A program made the position numbers and the translations under genes. Shown here one piece after another: positions 40,600 through 55,089 of a stretch of DNA of 64,000 bases (the stretch's first letter is position 1; each line of letters begins with the position of its first letter). The notes under the pieces are model-generated. The model was given only the letters and a program-made list of their open reading frames with translations. It was not told the origin of the DNA and did no database searches. Location of the stretch: the NCBI GenBank assembly GCA_963971405.1, contig OZ020485.1, forward strand, positions 7,626,001 through 7,690,000. Reading direction: 5' to 3'. This DNA is from Psococerastis gibbosa (Eukaryota > Arthropoda > Insecta > Psocodea > Psocidae).

Positions 40600-43500
40600 T
40601 GTTGTGTCATTACTCATTAATATGATTAATGGGAAAACTTACATTGATTGACTATATTATTCTCATAGTTCTCGTCTCGTGGCAATGCCGAAAAAAAAGA
40701 ATTAGAATTAAAAGACTGAAATATTAGCCATATGCGATGTTTGTTAAAAAAAAAATATGTATACTGTATATTATATTCAGTACTATATATATTGTGTAAT
40801 TACTGATTAATATGATTAATGGGAAAACTTACATTGATTGACTGTATTATTCTCATAGTTCTCGTCTCGTGGCAATGCCGAAAAAAAAGAATTAGAATTA
40901 AAAGACTGAAATATTAGCCATATGCGATGTTTGTTAAAAAAAAAATATGTATACTGTATATTATATTCAGTACTATATATATTGTGTAATTACTGATTAA
41001 TATGATTAATGGGAAAACTTACATTGATTGACTGTATTATTCTCATAGTTCTCGTCTCGTGGCAATACTGAAAAAAAAGAAGAAAAAAGAATTAGAATTA
41101 AAAGACTGATATATTAGCCATGTGATGTTTATTAAAAATATATATATGCTGTATATTATATTCAGTACTATATATATTGTGTAATTACTGATTAATATGA
41201 TTAATGGGAAAACTTACATTGATTGACTGTATTATTCTCATAGTTCTCGTCTCGTGGCATTGCCGAAAAAAAAGAAGAAAAAAGAATTAGAATTAAAAGA
41301 CTGATATATTAGCCATGTGATGTTTATTAAAAATATATATATGCTGTATATTATATTCAGTACTATATATATTGTGTAATTACTGATTAATATGATTAAT
41401 GGGAAAACTTACATTGATTGACTGTATTATTCTCATAGTTCTCGTCTCGTGGCAATACTGAAAAAAAAAGAATTAGAATTAAAAGACTGAAATATTAGCC
41501 ATATGCGATGTTTGTTAAAAAAAAAATATGTATACTGTACATTATATTCAGTAGGCCTACTATATATAATGTGTCATTACTCATTATATGATTAATGGGA
41601 AAACTTGCATTGGTTGACTGTATTATTCTCATAGTTCTCGTCTCGTGGCAATGCCGAAAAAAAAGAATTAGAATTAAAAGACTGAAATATTAGCCATATG
41701 CGATGTTTGTTAAAAAAAAAATATGTATACTGTATATTATATTCAGTACTATATATATTGTGTAATTACTGATTAATATGATTAATGGGAAAACTTACAT
41801 TGATTGACTGTATTATTCTCATAGTTCTCGTCTCGTGGCAATACTGAAAAAAAAGAAGAAAAAAGAATTAGAATTAAAAGACTGATATATTAGCCATGTG
41901 ATGTTTATTAAAAATATATATATGCTGTATATTATATTCAGTACTATATATATTGTGTAATTACTGATTAATATGATTAATGGGAAAACTTACATTGATT
42001 GACTGTATTATTCTCATAGTTCTCGTCTCGTGGCATTGCCGAAAAAAAATAAGAAAAAAGAATTAGAATTAAAAGACTGATATATTAGCCATGTGATGTT
42101 TATTAAAAATATATATATGCTGTATATTATATTCAGTACTATATATATTGTGTAATTACTGATTAATATGATTAATGGGAAAACTTGCATTGGTTGACTG
42201 TATTATTCTCATAGTTCTCGTCTCGTGGCAATACTGAAAAAAAAGAAGAAAAAAGAATTAGAATTAAAAGACTGATATATTAGCCATGTGATGTTTATTA
42301 AAAATATATATATGCTGTATATTATATTCAGTACTATATATATTGTGTAATTACTGATTAATATGATTAATGGGAAAACTTACATTGATTGGCTGTATTA
42401 TTCTCATAGTTCTCGTCTCGTGGCAATACTGAAAAAAAAAGAATTAGAATTAAAAGACTGAAATATTAGCCATATGCGATGTTTGTTAAAAAAAAAATAT
42501 GTATACTGTACATTATATTCAGTAGGCCTACTATATATAATGTGTCATTACTCATTATATGATTAATGGGAAAACTTGCATTGATTGACTGTATTATTCT
42601 CATAGTTCGTCTCGTCTCGTGGCAATGCCGAAAAAAAAGAAGAAAAAAGAATTAGAATTAAAAGACTGATATATTAGCCATGTGATGTTTATTAAAAATA
42701 TATATATGCTGTATATTATATTCAGTACTATATATATTGTGTAATTACTGATTAATATGATTAATGGGAAAACTTACATTGATTGACTGTATTATTCTCA
42801 TAGTTCTCGTCTCGTGGCATTGCCGAAAAAAAAGAAGAAAAAAGAATTAGAATTAAAAGACTGAAATATTAGCCATATGCGATGTTTGTTAAAAAAAAAA
42901 TATGTATACTGTACATTATATTCAGTAGGCCTACTATATATAATGTGTCATTACTCATTATATGATTAATGGGAAAACTTGCATTGGTTGACTGTATTAT
43001 TCTCATAGTTCTCGTCTCGTGGCAATGCCGAAAAAAAAGAATTAGAATTAAAAGACTGAAATATTAGCCATATGCGATGTTTGTTAAAAAAAAAATATGT
43101 ATACTGTACATTATATTCAGTAGGCCTACTATATATAATGTGTCATTACTCATTATATGATTAATGGGAAAACTTGCATTGGTTGACTGTATTATTCTCA
43201 TAGTTCTCGTCTCGTGGCAATGCCGAAAAAAAAGAATTAGAATTAAAAGACTGAAATATTAGCCATATGCGATGTTTGTTAAAAAAAAAATATGTATACT
43301 GTATATTATATTCAGTACTATATATATTGTGTAATTACTGATTAATATGATTAATGGGAAAACTTACATTGATTGACTGTATTATTCTCATAGTTCTCGT
43401 CTCGTGGCAATACTGAAAAAAAAGAAGAAAAAAGAATTAGAATTAAAAGACTGATATATTAGCCATGTGATGTTTATTAAAAATATATATATGCTGTATA

Positions 43501-46500
43501 TTATATTCAGTACTATATATATTGTGTAATTACTGATTAATATGATTAATGGGAAAACTTACATTGATTGACTGTATTATTCTCATAGTTCTCGTCTCGT
43601 GGCATTGCCGAAAAAAAAGAAGAAAAAAGAATTAGAATTAAAAGACTGATATATTAGCCATGTGATGTTTATTAAAAATATATATATGCTGTATATTATA
43701 TTCAGTACTATATATATTGTGTAATTACTGATTAATATGATTAATGGGAAAACTTACATTGATTGACTGTATTATTCTCATAGTTCTCGTCTCGTGGCAT
43801 TGCCGAAAAAAAAGAAGAAAAAAGAATTAGAATTAAAAGACTGAAATATTAGCCATATGCGATGTTTGTTAAAAAAAAAATATGTATACTGTACATTATA
43901 TTCAGTAGGCCTACTATATATAATGTGTCATTACTCATTATATGATTAATGGGAAAACTTGCATTGGTTGACTGTATTATTCTCATAGTTCTCGTCTCGT
44001 GGCAATGCCGAAAAAAAAGAATTAGAATTAAAAGACTGAAATATTAGCCATATGCGATGTTTGTTAAAAAAAAAATATGTATACTGTATATTATATTCAG
44101 TACTATATATATTGTGTAATTACTGATTAATATGATTAATGGGAAAACTTACATTGATTGACTGTATTATTCTCATAGTTCTCGTCTCGTGGCAATACTG
44201 AAAAAAAAGAAGAAAAAAGAATTAGAATTAAAAGACTGATATATTAGCCATGTGATGTTTATTAAAAATATATATATGCTGTATATTATATTCAGTACTA
44301 TATATATTGTGTAATTACTGATTAATATGATTAATGGGAAAACTTACATTGATTGACTGTATTATTCTCATAGTTCTCGTCTCGTGGCATTGCCGAAAAA
44401 AAAGAAGAAAAAAGAATTAGAATTAAAAGACTGAAATATTAGCCATATGCGATGTTTGTTAAAAAAAAAATATGTATACTGTACATTATATTCAGTAGGC
44501 CTACTATATATAATGTGTCATTACTCATTATATGATTAATGGGAAAACTTGCATTGGTTGACTGTATTATTCTCATAGTTCTCGTCTCGTGGCAATGCCG
44601 AAAAAAAAGAATTAGAATTAAAAGACTGAAATATTAGCCATATGCGATGTTTGTTAAAAAAAAAATATGTATACTGTATATTATATTCAGTACTATATAT
44701 ATTGTGTAATTACTGATTAATATGATTAATGGGAAAACTTACATTGATTGACTGTATTATTCTCATAGTTCTCGTCTCGTGGCAATACTGAAAAAAAAGA
44801 AGAAAAAAGAATTAGAATTAAAAGACTGATATATTAGCCATGTGATGTTTATTAAAAATATATATATGCTGTATATTATATTCAGTACTATATATATTGT
44901 GTAATTACTGATTAATATGATTAATGGGAAAACTTACATTGATTGACTGTATTATTCTCATAGTTCTCGTCTCGTGGCATTGCCGAAAAAAAAGAAGAAA
45001 AAAGAATTAGAATTAAAAGACTGAAATATTAGCCATATGCGATGTTTGTTAAAAAAAAAATATGTATACTGTACATTATATTCAGTAGGCCTACTATATA
45101 TAATGTGTCATTACTCATTATATGATTAATGGGAAAACTTGCATTGGTTGACTGTATTATTCTCATAGTTCTCGTCTCGTGGCAATGCCGAAAAAAAAGA
45201 ATTAGAATTAAAAGACTGAAATATTAGCCATATGCGATGTTTGTTAAAAAAAAAATATGTATACTGTATATTATATTCAGTACTATATATATTGTGTAAT
45301 TACTGATTAATATGATTAATGGGAAAACTTACATTGATTGACTGTATTATTCTCATAGTTCTCGTCTCGTGGCAATACTGAAAAAAAAGAAGAAAAAAGA
45401 ATTAGAATTAAAAGACTGATATATTAGCCATGTGATGTTTATTAAAAATATATATATGCTGTATATTATATTCAGTACTATATATATTGTGTAATTACTG
45501 ATTAATATGATTAATGGGAAAACTTACATTGATTGACTGTATTATTCTCATAGTTCTCGTCTCGTGGCATTGCCGAAAAAAAAGAAGAAAAAAGAATTAG
45601 AATTAAAAGACTGATATATTAGCCATGTGATGTTTATTAAAAATATATATATGCTGTATATTATATTCAGTACTATATATATTGTGTAATTACTGATTAA
45701 TATGATTAATGGGAAAACTTACATTGATTGACTGTATTATTCTCATAGTTCTCGTCTCGTGGCAATACTGAAAAAAAAAGAATTAGAATTAAAAGACTGA
45801 AATATTAGCCATATGCGATGTTTGTTAAAAAAAAAATATGTATACTGTACATTATATTCAGTAGGCCTACTATATATAATGTGTCATTACTCATTATATG
45901 ATTAATGGGAAAACTTGCATTGGTTGACTGTATTATTCTCATAGTTCTCGTCTCGTGGCAATGCCGAAAAAAAAGAATTAGAATTAAAAGACTGAAATAT
46001 TAGCCATATGCGATGTTTGTTAAAAAAAAAATATGTATACTGTATATTATATTCAGTACTATATATATTGTGTAATTACTGATTAATATGATTAATGGGA
46101 AAACTTACATTGATTGACTGTATTATTCTCATAGTTCTCGTCTCGTGGCAATACTGAAAAAAAAGAAGAAAAAAGAATTAGAATTAAAAGACTGATATAT
46201 TAGCCATGTGATGTTTATTAAAAATATATATATGCTGTATATTATATTCAGTACTATATATATTGTGTAATTACTGATTAATATGATTAATGGGAAAACT
46301 TACATTGATTGACTGTATTATTCTCATAGTTCTCGTCTCGTGGCATTGCCGAAAAAAAAGAAGAAAAAAGAATTAGAATTAAAAGACTGATATATTAGCC
46401 ATGTGATGTTTATTAAAAATATATATATGCTGTATATTATATTCAGTACTATATATATTGTGTAATTACTGATTAATATGATTAATGGGAAAACTTACAT

Positions 46501-49500
46501 TGATTGACTGTATTATTCTCATAGTTCTCGTCTCGTGGCATTGCCGAAAAAAAAGAAGAAAAAAGAATTAGAATTAAAAGACTGAAATATTAGCCATATG
46601 CGATGTTTGTTAAAAAAAAAATATGTATACTGTACATTATATTCAGTAGGCCTACTATATATAATGTGTCATTACTCATTATATGATTAATGGGAAAACT
46701 TGCATTGGTTGACTGTATTATTCTCATAGTTCTCGTCTCGTGGCAATACTGAAAAAAAAGAAGAAAAAAGAATTAGAATTAAAAGACTGATATATTAGCC
46801 ATGTGATGTTTATTAAAAATATATATATGCTGTATATTATATTCAGTACTATATATATTGTGTAATTACTGATTAATATGATTAATGGGAAAACTTACAT
46901 TGATTGACTGTATTATTCTCATAGTTCTCGTCTCGTGGCAATACTGAAAAAAAAAGAATTAGAATTAAAAGACTGAAATATTAGCCATATGCGATGTTTG
47001 TTAAAAAAAAAATATGTATACTGTACATTATATTCAGTAGGCCTACTATATATAATGTGTCATTACTCATTATATGATTAATGGGAAAACTTGCATTGGT
47101 TGACTGTATTATTCTCATAGTTCTCGTCTCGTGGCAATGCCGAAAAAAAAGAATTAGAATTAAAAGACTGAAATATTAGCCATATGCGATGTTTGTTAAA
47201 AAAAAAATATGTATACTGTATATTATATTCAGTACTATATATATTGTGTAATTACTGATTAATATGATTAATGGGAAAACTTACATTGATTGACTGTATT
47301 ATTCTCATAGTTCTCGTCTCGTGGCAATACTGAAAAAAAAGAAGAAAAAAGAATTAGAATTAAAAGACTGATATATTAGCCATGTGATGTTTATTAAAAA
47401 TATATATATGCTGTATATTATATTCAGTACTATATATATTGTGTAATTACTGATTAATATGATTAATGGGAAAACTTACATTGATTGACTGTATTATTCT
47501 CATAGTTCTCGTCTCGTGGCATTGCCGAAAAAAAAGAAGAAAAAAGAATTAGAATTAAAAGACTGAAATATTAGCCATATGCGATGTTTGTTAAAAAAAA
47601 AATATGTATACTGTACATTATATTCAGTAGGCCTACTATATATAATGTGTCATTACTCATTATATGATTAATGGGAAAACTTGCATTGGTTGACTGTATT
47701 ATTCTCATAGTTCTCGTCTCGTGGCAATGCCGAAAAAAAAGAATTAGAATTAAAAGACTGAAATATTAGCCATATGCGATGTTTGTTAAAAAAAAAATAT
47801 GTATACTGTATATTATATTCAGTACTATATATATTGTGTAATTACTGATTAATATGATTAATGGGAAAACTTACATTGATTGACTGTATTATTCTCATAG
47901 TTCTCGTCTCGTGGCAATACTGAAAAAAAAGAAGAAAAAAGAATTAGAATTAAAAGACTGATATATTAGCCATGTGATGTTTATTAAAAATATATATATG
48001 CTGTATATTATATTCAGTACTATATATATTGTGTAATTACTGATTAATATGATTAATGGGAAAACTTACATTGATTGACTGTATTATTCTCATAGTTCTC
48101 GTCTCGTGGCATTGCCGAAAAAAAAGAAGAAAAAAGAATTAGAATTAAAAGACTGAAATATTAGCCATATGCGATGTTTGTTAAAAAAAAAATATGTATA
48201 CTGTACATTATATTCAGTAGGCCTACTATATATAATGTGTCATTACTCATTATATGATTAATGGGAAAACTTGCATTGATTGACTGTATTATTCTCATAG
48301 TTCGTCTCGTCTCGTGGCAATGCCGAAAAAAAAGAAGAAAAAAGAATTAGAATTAAAAGACTGATATATTAGCCATGTGATGTTTATTAAAAATATATAT
48401 ATGCTGTATATTATATTCAGTACTATATATATTGTGTAATTACTGATTAATATGATTAATGGGAAAACTTACATTGATTGACTGTATTATTCTCATAGTT
48501 CTCGTCTCGTGGCATTGCCGAAAAAAAAGAAGAAAAAAGAATTAGAATTAAAAGACTGAAATATTAGCCATATGCGATGTTTGTTAAAAAAAAAATATGT
48601 ATACTGTACATTATATTCAGTAGGCCTACTATATATAATGTGTCATTACTCATTATATGATTAATGGGAAAACTTGCATTGGTTGACTGTATTATCCTCA
48701 TAGTTCTCGTCTCGTGGCAATGCCGAAAAAAAAGAATTAGAATTAAAAGACTGAAATATTAGCCATATGCGATGTTTGTTAAAAAAAAAATATGTATACT
48801 GTATATTATATTCAGTACTATATATATTGTGTAATTACTGATTAATATGATTAATGGGAAAACTTACATTGATTGACTATATTATTCTCATAGTTCTCGT
48901 CTCGTGGCAATGCTGAAAAAAAAAGAATTAGAATTAAAAGACTGAAATATTAGCCATATGCGATGTTTGTTAAAAAAAAAATATGTATACTGTATATTAT
49001 ATTCAGTACTATATATATTGTGTAATTACTGATTAATATGATTAATGGGAAAACTTACATTGATTGACTATATTATTCTCATAGTTCTCGTCTCGTGGCA
49101 ATGCTGAAAAAAAAAGAATTAGAATTAAAAGACTGAAATATTAGCCATATGCGATGTTTGTTAAAAAAAAAATATGTATACTGTATATTATATTCAGTAC
49201 TATATATATTGTGTAATTACTGATTAATATGATTAATGGGAAAACTTACATTGATTGACTATATTATTCTCATAGTTCTCGTCTCGTGGCAATGCTGAAA
49301 AAAAAAGAATTAGAATTAAAAGACTGAAATATTAGCCATATGCGATGTTTGTTAAAAAAAAAATATGTATACTGTATATTATATTCAGTACTATATATAT
49401 TGTGTAATTACTGATTAATATGATTAATGGGAAAACTTACATTGATTGACTATATTATTCTCATAGTTCTCGTCTCGTGGCAATGCTGAAAAAAAAAGAA

Positions 49501-50945
49501 TTAGAATTAAAAGACTGAAATATTAGCCATATGCGATGTTTGTTAAAAAAAAAATATGTATACTGTACATTATATTCAGTACTATATATATTGTGTAATT
49601 ACTGATTAATATGATTAATGGGAAAACTTACATTGATTGACTATATTATTCTCATAGTTCTCGTCTCGTGGCAATGCTGAAAAAAAAAGAATTAGAATTA
49701 AAAGACTGAAATATTAGCCATATGCGATGTTTGTTAAAAAAAAAATATGTATACTGTATATTATATTCAGTACTATATATATTGTGTAATTACTGATTAA
49801 TATGATTAATGGGAAAACTTACATTGATTGACTATATTATTCTCATAGTTCTCGTCTCGTGGCAATGCTGAAAAAAAAAGAATTAGAATTAAAAGACTGA
49901 AATATTAGCCATATGCGATGTTTGTTAAAAAAAAAATATGTATACTGTATATTATATTCAGTACTATATATATTGTGTAATTACTGATTAATATGATTAA
50001 TGGGAAAACTTACATTGATTGACTATATTATTCTCATAGTTCTCGTCTCGTGGCAATGCTGAAAAAAAAAGAATTAGAATTAAAAGACTGAAATATTAGC
50101 CATATGCGATGTTTGTTAAAAAAAAAATATGTATACTGTACATTATATTCAGTAGGCCTACTATATATAATGTGTCATTACTCATTATATGATTAATGGG
50201 AAAACTTGCATTGGTTGACTGTATTATTCTCATAGTTCTCGTCTCGTGGCAATGCCGAAAAAAAAGAAGAAAAAAGAATTAGAATTAAAAGACTGATATA
50301 TTAGCCATGTGATGTTTATTAAAAATATATATATGCTGTATATTATATTCAGTACTATATATAATGTGTCATTACTCATTATATGATTAATGGGAAAACT
50401 TGCATTGGTTGACTGTATTATTCTCATAGTTCTCGTCTCGTGGCAATACTGAAAAAAAAGAAGAAAAAAGAATTAGAATTAAAAGACTGATATATTAGCC
50501 ATGTGATGTTTATTAAAAATATATATATGCTGTATATTATATTCAGTACTATATATATTGTGTAATTACTGATTAATATGATTAATGGGAAAACTTACAT
50601 TGATTGACTGTATTATTCTCATAGTTCTCGTCTCGTGGCAATACTGAAAAAAAAGAAGAAAAAAGAATTAGAATTAAAAGACTGATATATTAGCCATGTG
50701 ATGTTTATTAAAAATATATATATGCTGTATATTATATTCAGTACTATATATATTGTGTAATTACTGATTAATATGATTAATGGGAAAACTTACATTGATT
50801 GACTGTATTATTCTCATAGTTCTCGTCTCGTGGCAATGCCGAAAAAAAAGAAGAAAAAAGAATTAGAATTAAAAGACTGATATATTAGCCATGTGATGTT
50901 TATTAAAAATATATATATGCTGTATATTATATTCAGTACTATATC
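40600..50945. repeat. Satellite array, monomer about 190-197 bp, about 53 copies
   Basis: A single direct tandem array of about 10.3 kb. Each monomer has GATTAATGGGAAAACTT, TTCTCATAGTTCTCGTCTCG, TGGCAATRCYG, an A-rich run, AGAATTAGAATTAAAAGACT and TTATATTCAGTA. Three monomer types are visible. A has CATATGCGATGTTTGTT plus an A run. B has a GAAGAAAAAAG insert and CATGTGATGTTTATT. C has GGCCTACTATATATAATGTG and CTTGCATTGGTTGACTG. In 43.3-48.7 kb they recur in a trimer of about 590 bp (for example GGCCTAC at 43909, 44499 and 45089). At 48.8-50.1 kb type A alone repeats every 191 bp with almost no change. No coding frame. Confidence 0.97.
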
Positions 50946-51430
50946 CCGTATAGCACAGATTGGCTCGAAACACGATCGTGATGCGCTCGGACCTGGAGCG
51001 TAATGTGATCGGAATGAGAGCGCAAGCAGCTCGCGATCACTATCAAATTAGGAGTTATGACCGCTTTGTGCGCAGTTTCGCTCCTGTGTGGCCGAACCAG
51101 TTCCGCACCTCCGAGCCGATCGCGAGACGATTTCGCTCCTATCCTGATCACCTCCCGCTGCTGCATAATGTTACTGCGCTCCTATTGCGATCGTCTCATG
51201 CTTCTCTTCCGCGCCTTCTTTGATCATATTATGCTTCTATTATGAGTGACTCGCGATGCTATTTTAATCTTATTATGCTGCTATTATGAGCGACTTGCGA
51301 TGCTATTTTAATCATATTATGCTGCTATTATGAGCGACTCTCGATGCTATTTTAATCATATTATGCTGCTAGTATGACCCTCTCATGACTGTAATGTGCA
51401 CCTATTCTAATCGCTTTCCGAGCCTGCCTT
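50946..51430. repeat. GC-richer degenerate minisatellite at the satellite edge
   Basis: Begins abruptly inside a satellite monomer. 51210-51375 has 3-4 copies of a 46-47 bp unit (TTATGCTGCTATTATGAGCG, CGATGCTATTTTAATCATA). The first part carries many GATC and CGCTC words (GCGCTCGGACC, TCGCGATCAC, CGATCGTC), as if an older, diverged version of the same unit. The 62-87 codon frames are probably not genes. Confidence 0.65.
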
Positions 51431-53047
51431 AATCTTGTCATGCAGATGGTAGGATTTTTAATTACTACAAAAAACTTTTATTGTAGAAAAATAGTTTTTA
51501 TTACGGTATGCAATAAGAAAGAAACAGATTACATAGCACTTTAATATTCAATACATACAAATAAATAGAACCCACTGAAATACTGAAATAAATCGTACTT
51601 ACAGTACAAGTTCTTACTTAGCAGGCACGAGAAATACGCATGCCACAACAAATATTTCCGTAAATTTTTTTCTAACTTATTTTTTGACAATTAAATGTAT
51701 ACCAGTGACGGTAAAACATAGGATCTAAATGAAAATGACACATGTTATACTTAAAACGTAAGGCTAAGGCTACTGACAATGATTCTCCCACTTCCAAATT
51801 TTCATTTTAGCCTATTTCAATTTAAATATTATTTGATTGGAAATATCAGCCCAGAGTGGAAATGAAATCATATTGAGCTTATTTGCTTTTTGAGTTCTAT
51901 TTGAACTACCGATTGAGATATCCACGTCATCATAGTGATGATAATATACTGTACAGTAGTCAGTAATATCATACAGTGCACTTAATATCAGAATAGTCTA
52001 CTTGACAGTTCTTTCATTTCTTTATTACTATTTATAAAAGGTTAAATCGAGTACAAACAGTTTAATGAATGTAGACCTATCATTGGTATATTGTAATATT
52101 TAAACATAAAATGTGCTTTACAAGCCAGCTTAATATTTCTTTTTCTTGTTTAGTATAATTAAGGCTGCATTGAAGAAAAAAAATGTAGATACAGTGAGCC
52201 TATGAGCTATGAGCCTATGGCCCTCTCTTACACCCAACTATACATATCAACGACAGTTTAATTGCAATGTAGGTTAACAATAATAATAGGCCTACAATAA
52301 GTTTGTATTGTACATTTTACTGTCCTTTTTCACCCATTTTAACCATCAAATTTAAATTCATGGGAACAAATCTTTCTTTTCCCTACTACTAAAAATGACG
52401 TTTTTATGAAAAAAATAATTTTAAGGGGGATAAAATAAATCTGATAGGTAATGTTTTAAAATAGATTTTCTAACATTGTCAAGTAGCCTCTTTGTTAACA
52501 CTACCCTTACTACTACTGTTTTTCTAATCATAAATATTCTTAAACTCCCCTTGTTTGCCATATATACTGTAAATAGTGCAAATATATATATATTCTTATA
52601 ATTCTGCGGTATGTATATTGTAACCTAAAAAAATACTGAGCATAATCAAGGATAACAAGATATATATATGATATCATATATGCAGTATATCATCAGGCAA
52701 AGGTTGGTAGAAAGCATATCATACACCTTACAAAAATACACTCGTTCTGTGGCGGCTGCATAAAAGTCTGACACGATTGCATAGTCAATTTTTTTCAGGA
52801 GACGTGATAGGGTACCCAAAAACAGTCAACATTACATGTTAAAGAAAATGACATAGATTATACTGTTGGCTAAACATTATTAAAAACATTACTACAGCAA
52901 AAACTAGATTTACCTAGGCCTATTCTACCGTGCTAAGCTTAACCTAACACCAACCATAAAAACGAATAAAACGTTTTTGTTAATCTGAATCATGGATTTG
53001 ACACTACTTGAGGACTATTGGTTGGTAGACATAGTTAGTTAGGGCAC
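51431..53047. other. No gene seen
   Basis: AT-rich. Contains a tail at 52022-52075 (GGTTAAATCGAGTACAAACA) of the retroposon family at 34447 and 58047, and a SINE scrap in reverse near 52205-52240 (CCCTCTCTTACACCCAACTA). Otherwise nothing supportable. Confidence 0.45.
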
Positions 53048-53425
53048 TTAAAGGGCCAGCCGGAGTCGGCCATATTCCATTTTTGGTTCAAACTTCAATT
53101 TATCATGAACTATGGAATGCAGAACAATGAAAAAATGCAGAATCGCAAGAAGAATTTTTTCTCCTAATTTTGATATATAGTATGTGGCCCCCAATTCGCC
53201 ACAGTTAATGAACTCCTTCAACTTGAACTCCTGAGTGACCGTTATTTTTTGCGTATCAAGTTCACTAACTATAGCCGATCGGTATTGATAATTGCAACAT
53301 ACTATGTATCAAAATTAGGAGAAAAAATTCTTCTTGTGTTTTTGTTTTTTGTTTGCGTTCCATATTACATGAGAAATTGAAGTTTGCACAGAAATGGAAT
53401 ATCGGTGACTTCGGTTTGCTCTTAA
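53048..53425. mobile_element. Foldback element, family of 12048, copy 2
   Basis: Left TTAAAGGGCCAGCCGGAGTC...TATTCCATTTT, right GGAATATCGGTGACTTCGGT...CTCTTAA, arms sharing AGAAGAATTTTTTCTCC and TTGATATATAGTATGT. The centre keeps TTAATGAACTCCTTCAACTT. More diverged between arms than copy 1. Confidence 0.8.
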
Positions 53426-54922
53426 ATGAATTTTGTAAAATTTCCAGCTGTGAGACATGGACTGAACTCACTAACTTCCGATATTACCAATGATTTTTTA
53501 ATGCAATGCCGAAGTAGAAGAGAATGCGCCAACTCAACGATAACCACGCTAAATGAGAAAAAAGCTCCTTGCATTAGTCATAATATCATTTTTATATTAA
53601 TTAATAAAAGTTTTATTGGCAGGAGTTGGGTTTTAAATTACGATTGCTTCAATAATAATAAGCAGATTTACTTAATGGCTCAATTTTAAAACGCGAATGT
53701 ACTCCCGGTCTCAAACAAAAGGTGTCTCAGCGTTGTTTTTGATTCATAGCTTATTCTTTCAACATTAACACAATCTGATACTCAAGTTAGGGCCAACAAA
53801 AATTGTCAAATGTGTCAGGAAATAAATTTATTTATGGCCTTCGGTTGCGCTATGGAAAAATGTGTCTACCCCATCGGAATAGGAAAATGCCAAAATATAA
53901 TTTCGAAAATATGTCTTTTAGCTTAGCACGGCAGTATTGGTCAGCTCTTACGTTATTGCGTTCACCTAATACACAAAGTAGACTATGCCGTTTTAGAAAG
54001 AAATAACATTGTCTTTGATTTCATTATGAGCTCATTTTGGTCCTTTCCGCCCACTCTTACAATTAACCGATTTTAATGCATAATGTATGATATTATCATG
54101 ATGCCATAGCATACAGTTATAAACATGATCCACTGAACCATCACTGTGTAAAATTTATCAGTTTAAGACAAAAAAAAAAAGTTCTAAACCTTAATAATTT
54201 GACCCACTTATTAACATAGAAAAAAAAGTACCTAGCAGGAAGATAAGTGAACTGTTTTAGATGGCCCAGTGCGCTACGGATAACAGTTTGTTCAAAATAA
54301 ATTAGAGTAAACAGGTTACACAAAGAAATGGTGATGGCTGTATGTCCTCATTCCTCTTTAAAAAAAAACGTACAAAAATATTTCAGGCCAATTTGATCAA
54401 ACAATTTCTCCAGGGGGCACCATTGGGCCCTCGTGTTTGCAGTTTTACGAATCTTGAATTTTTAGAAATTAAACCTAACGTTACTGCTTCAAAATGATTA
54501 AAAATCAGGTTTAACATGTGTATTAGTTACTTATACTTGGAACCTGACTACATGGGCTATAATTTTTTTTTCGTATAAGTACCTATTGTACTATTGACAG
54601 ATCCCCCATTCAAAATTCCTGGGCAAGGCATTGAATGTCTGCTTAATTGTATTCTACGGGGTAGTGGCTAGTTTATTCTAAGCTACTCAGAAGTCTCATA
54701 CAATAATACTAAACTTGTTAAAAGTTAATACACCCTTCGGGTAATTGTTCATGGCTCAAATTTTATAGTTTCATTATATTATGCATTCGTTTACCGCATT
54801 GGGTCATAACAATAATATTTTTTACAATTTCAGTAGTCCTATCCAATATTTTACTCAAAACTTTGGTCTTATAGTTTCTAAAATAAAATAGAAATAGCCG
54901 CAACTGAAATCTTTTGACGGTC
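53426..54922. other. No gene supported
   Basis: Frames of 60-87 codons (53426, 53803, 54141) show no signal, domain or splice context that convinces me. A weak repeat scrap near 54380-54430 has GGCACCATTGGGCCC. Confidence 0.35.
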
Positions 54923-55010
54923 CTATTCCACTTCGTCTCTCCACAGGTCCCATGGTGTTCCTTGCCGACTGAAGTTCTCCATTCTCGCTCTAAAATGACA
55001 ATCGAAGTAT
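54923..55010 (-). CDS. Candidate terminal coding exon, unknown gene
   Basis: Behind a good acceptor (GCATTTGTTTCAG) the minus strand reads YFDCHFRARMENFSRQGTPW, then DLWRDEVE and a TAG stop, 88 nt, so the preceding exon should end two bases into a codon. The composition (Trp, Arg, Glu, balanced codons) looks like protein rather than AT-rich noise. I do not recognise it and found no upstream exon. An alternative 108-codon frame from 55089 passes through the same DNA in another frame. Confidence 0.25.
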
Positions 55011-55089
55011 CTGAAACAAATGCAATTCCAGCATTATCAATGTCAGTATAGCCTATTCCAATGGCCGTAAGCATTATACATAATAGCAA

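Noticed and set aside
40600-50945. CRISPR-like array or coding repeat
   Set aside because: The repeats are directly contiguous with no unique spacers, the host is eukaryotic, and the monomers carry stops in all frames. It is a satellite.
50960-51223. 87-codon plus-strand frame MARNTIVMRSDLERNV
   Set aside because: Lies in the degenerate minisatellite; overlapping frames are open on both strands, as expected from GC-richer repeat DNA.
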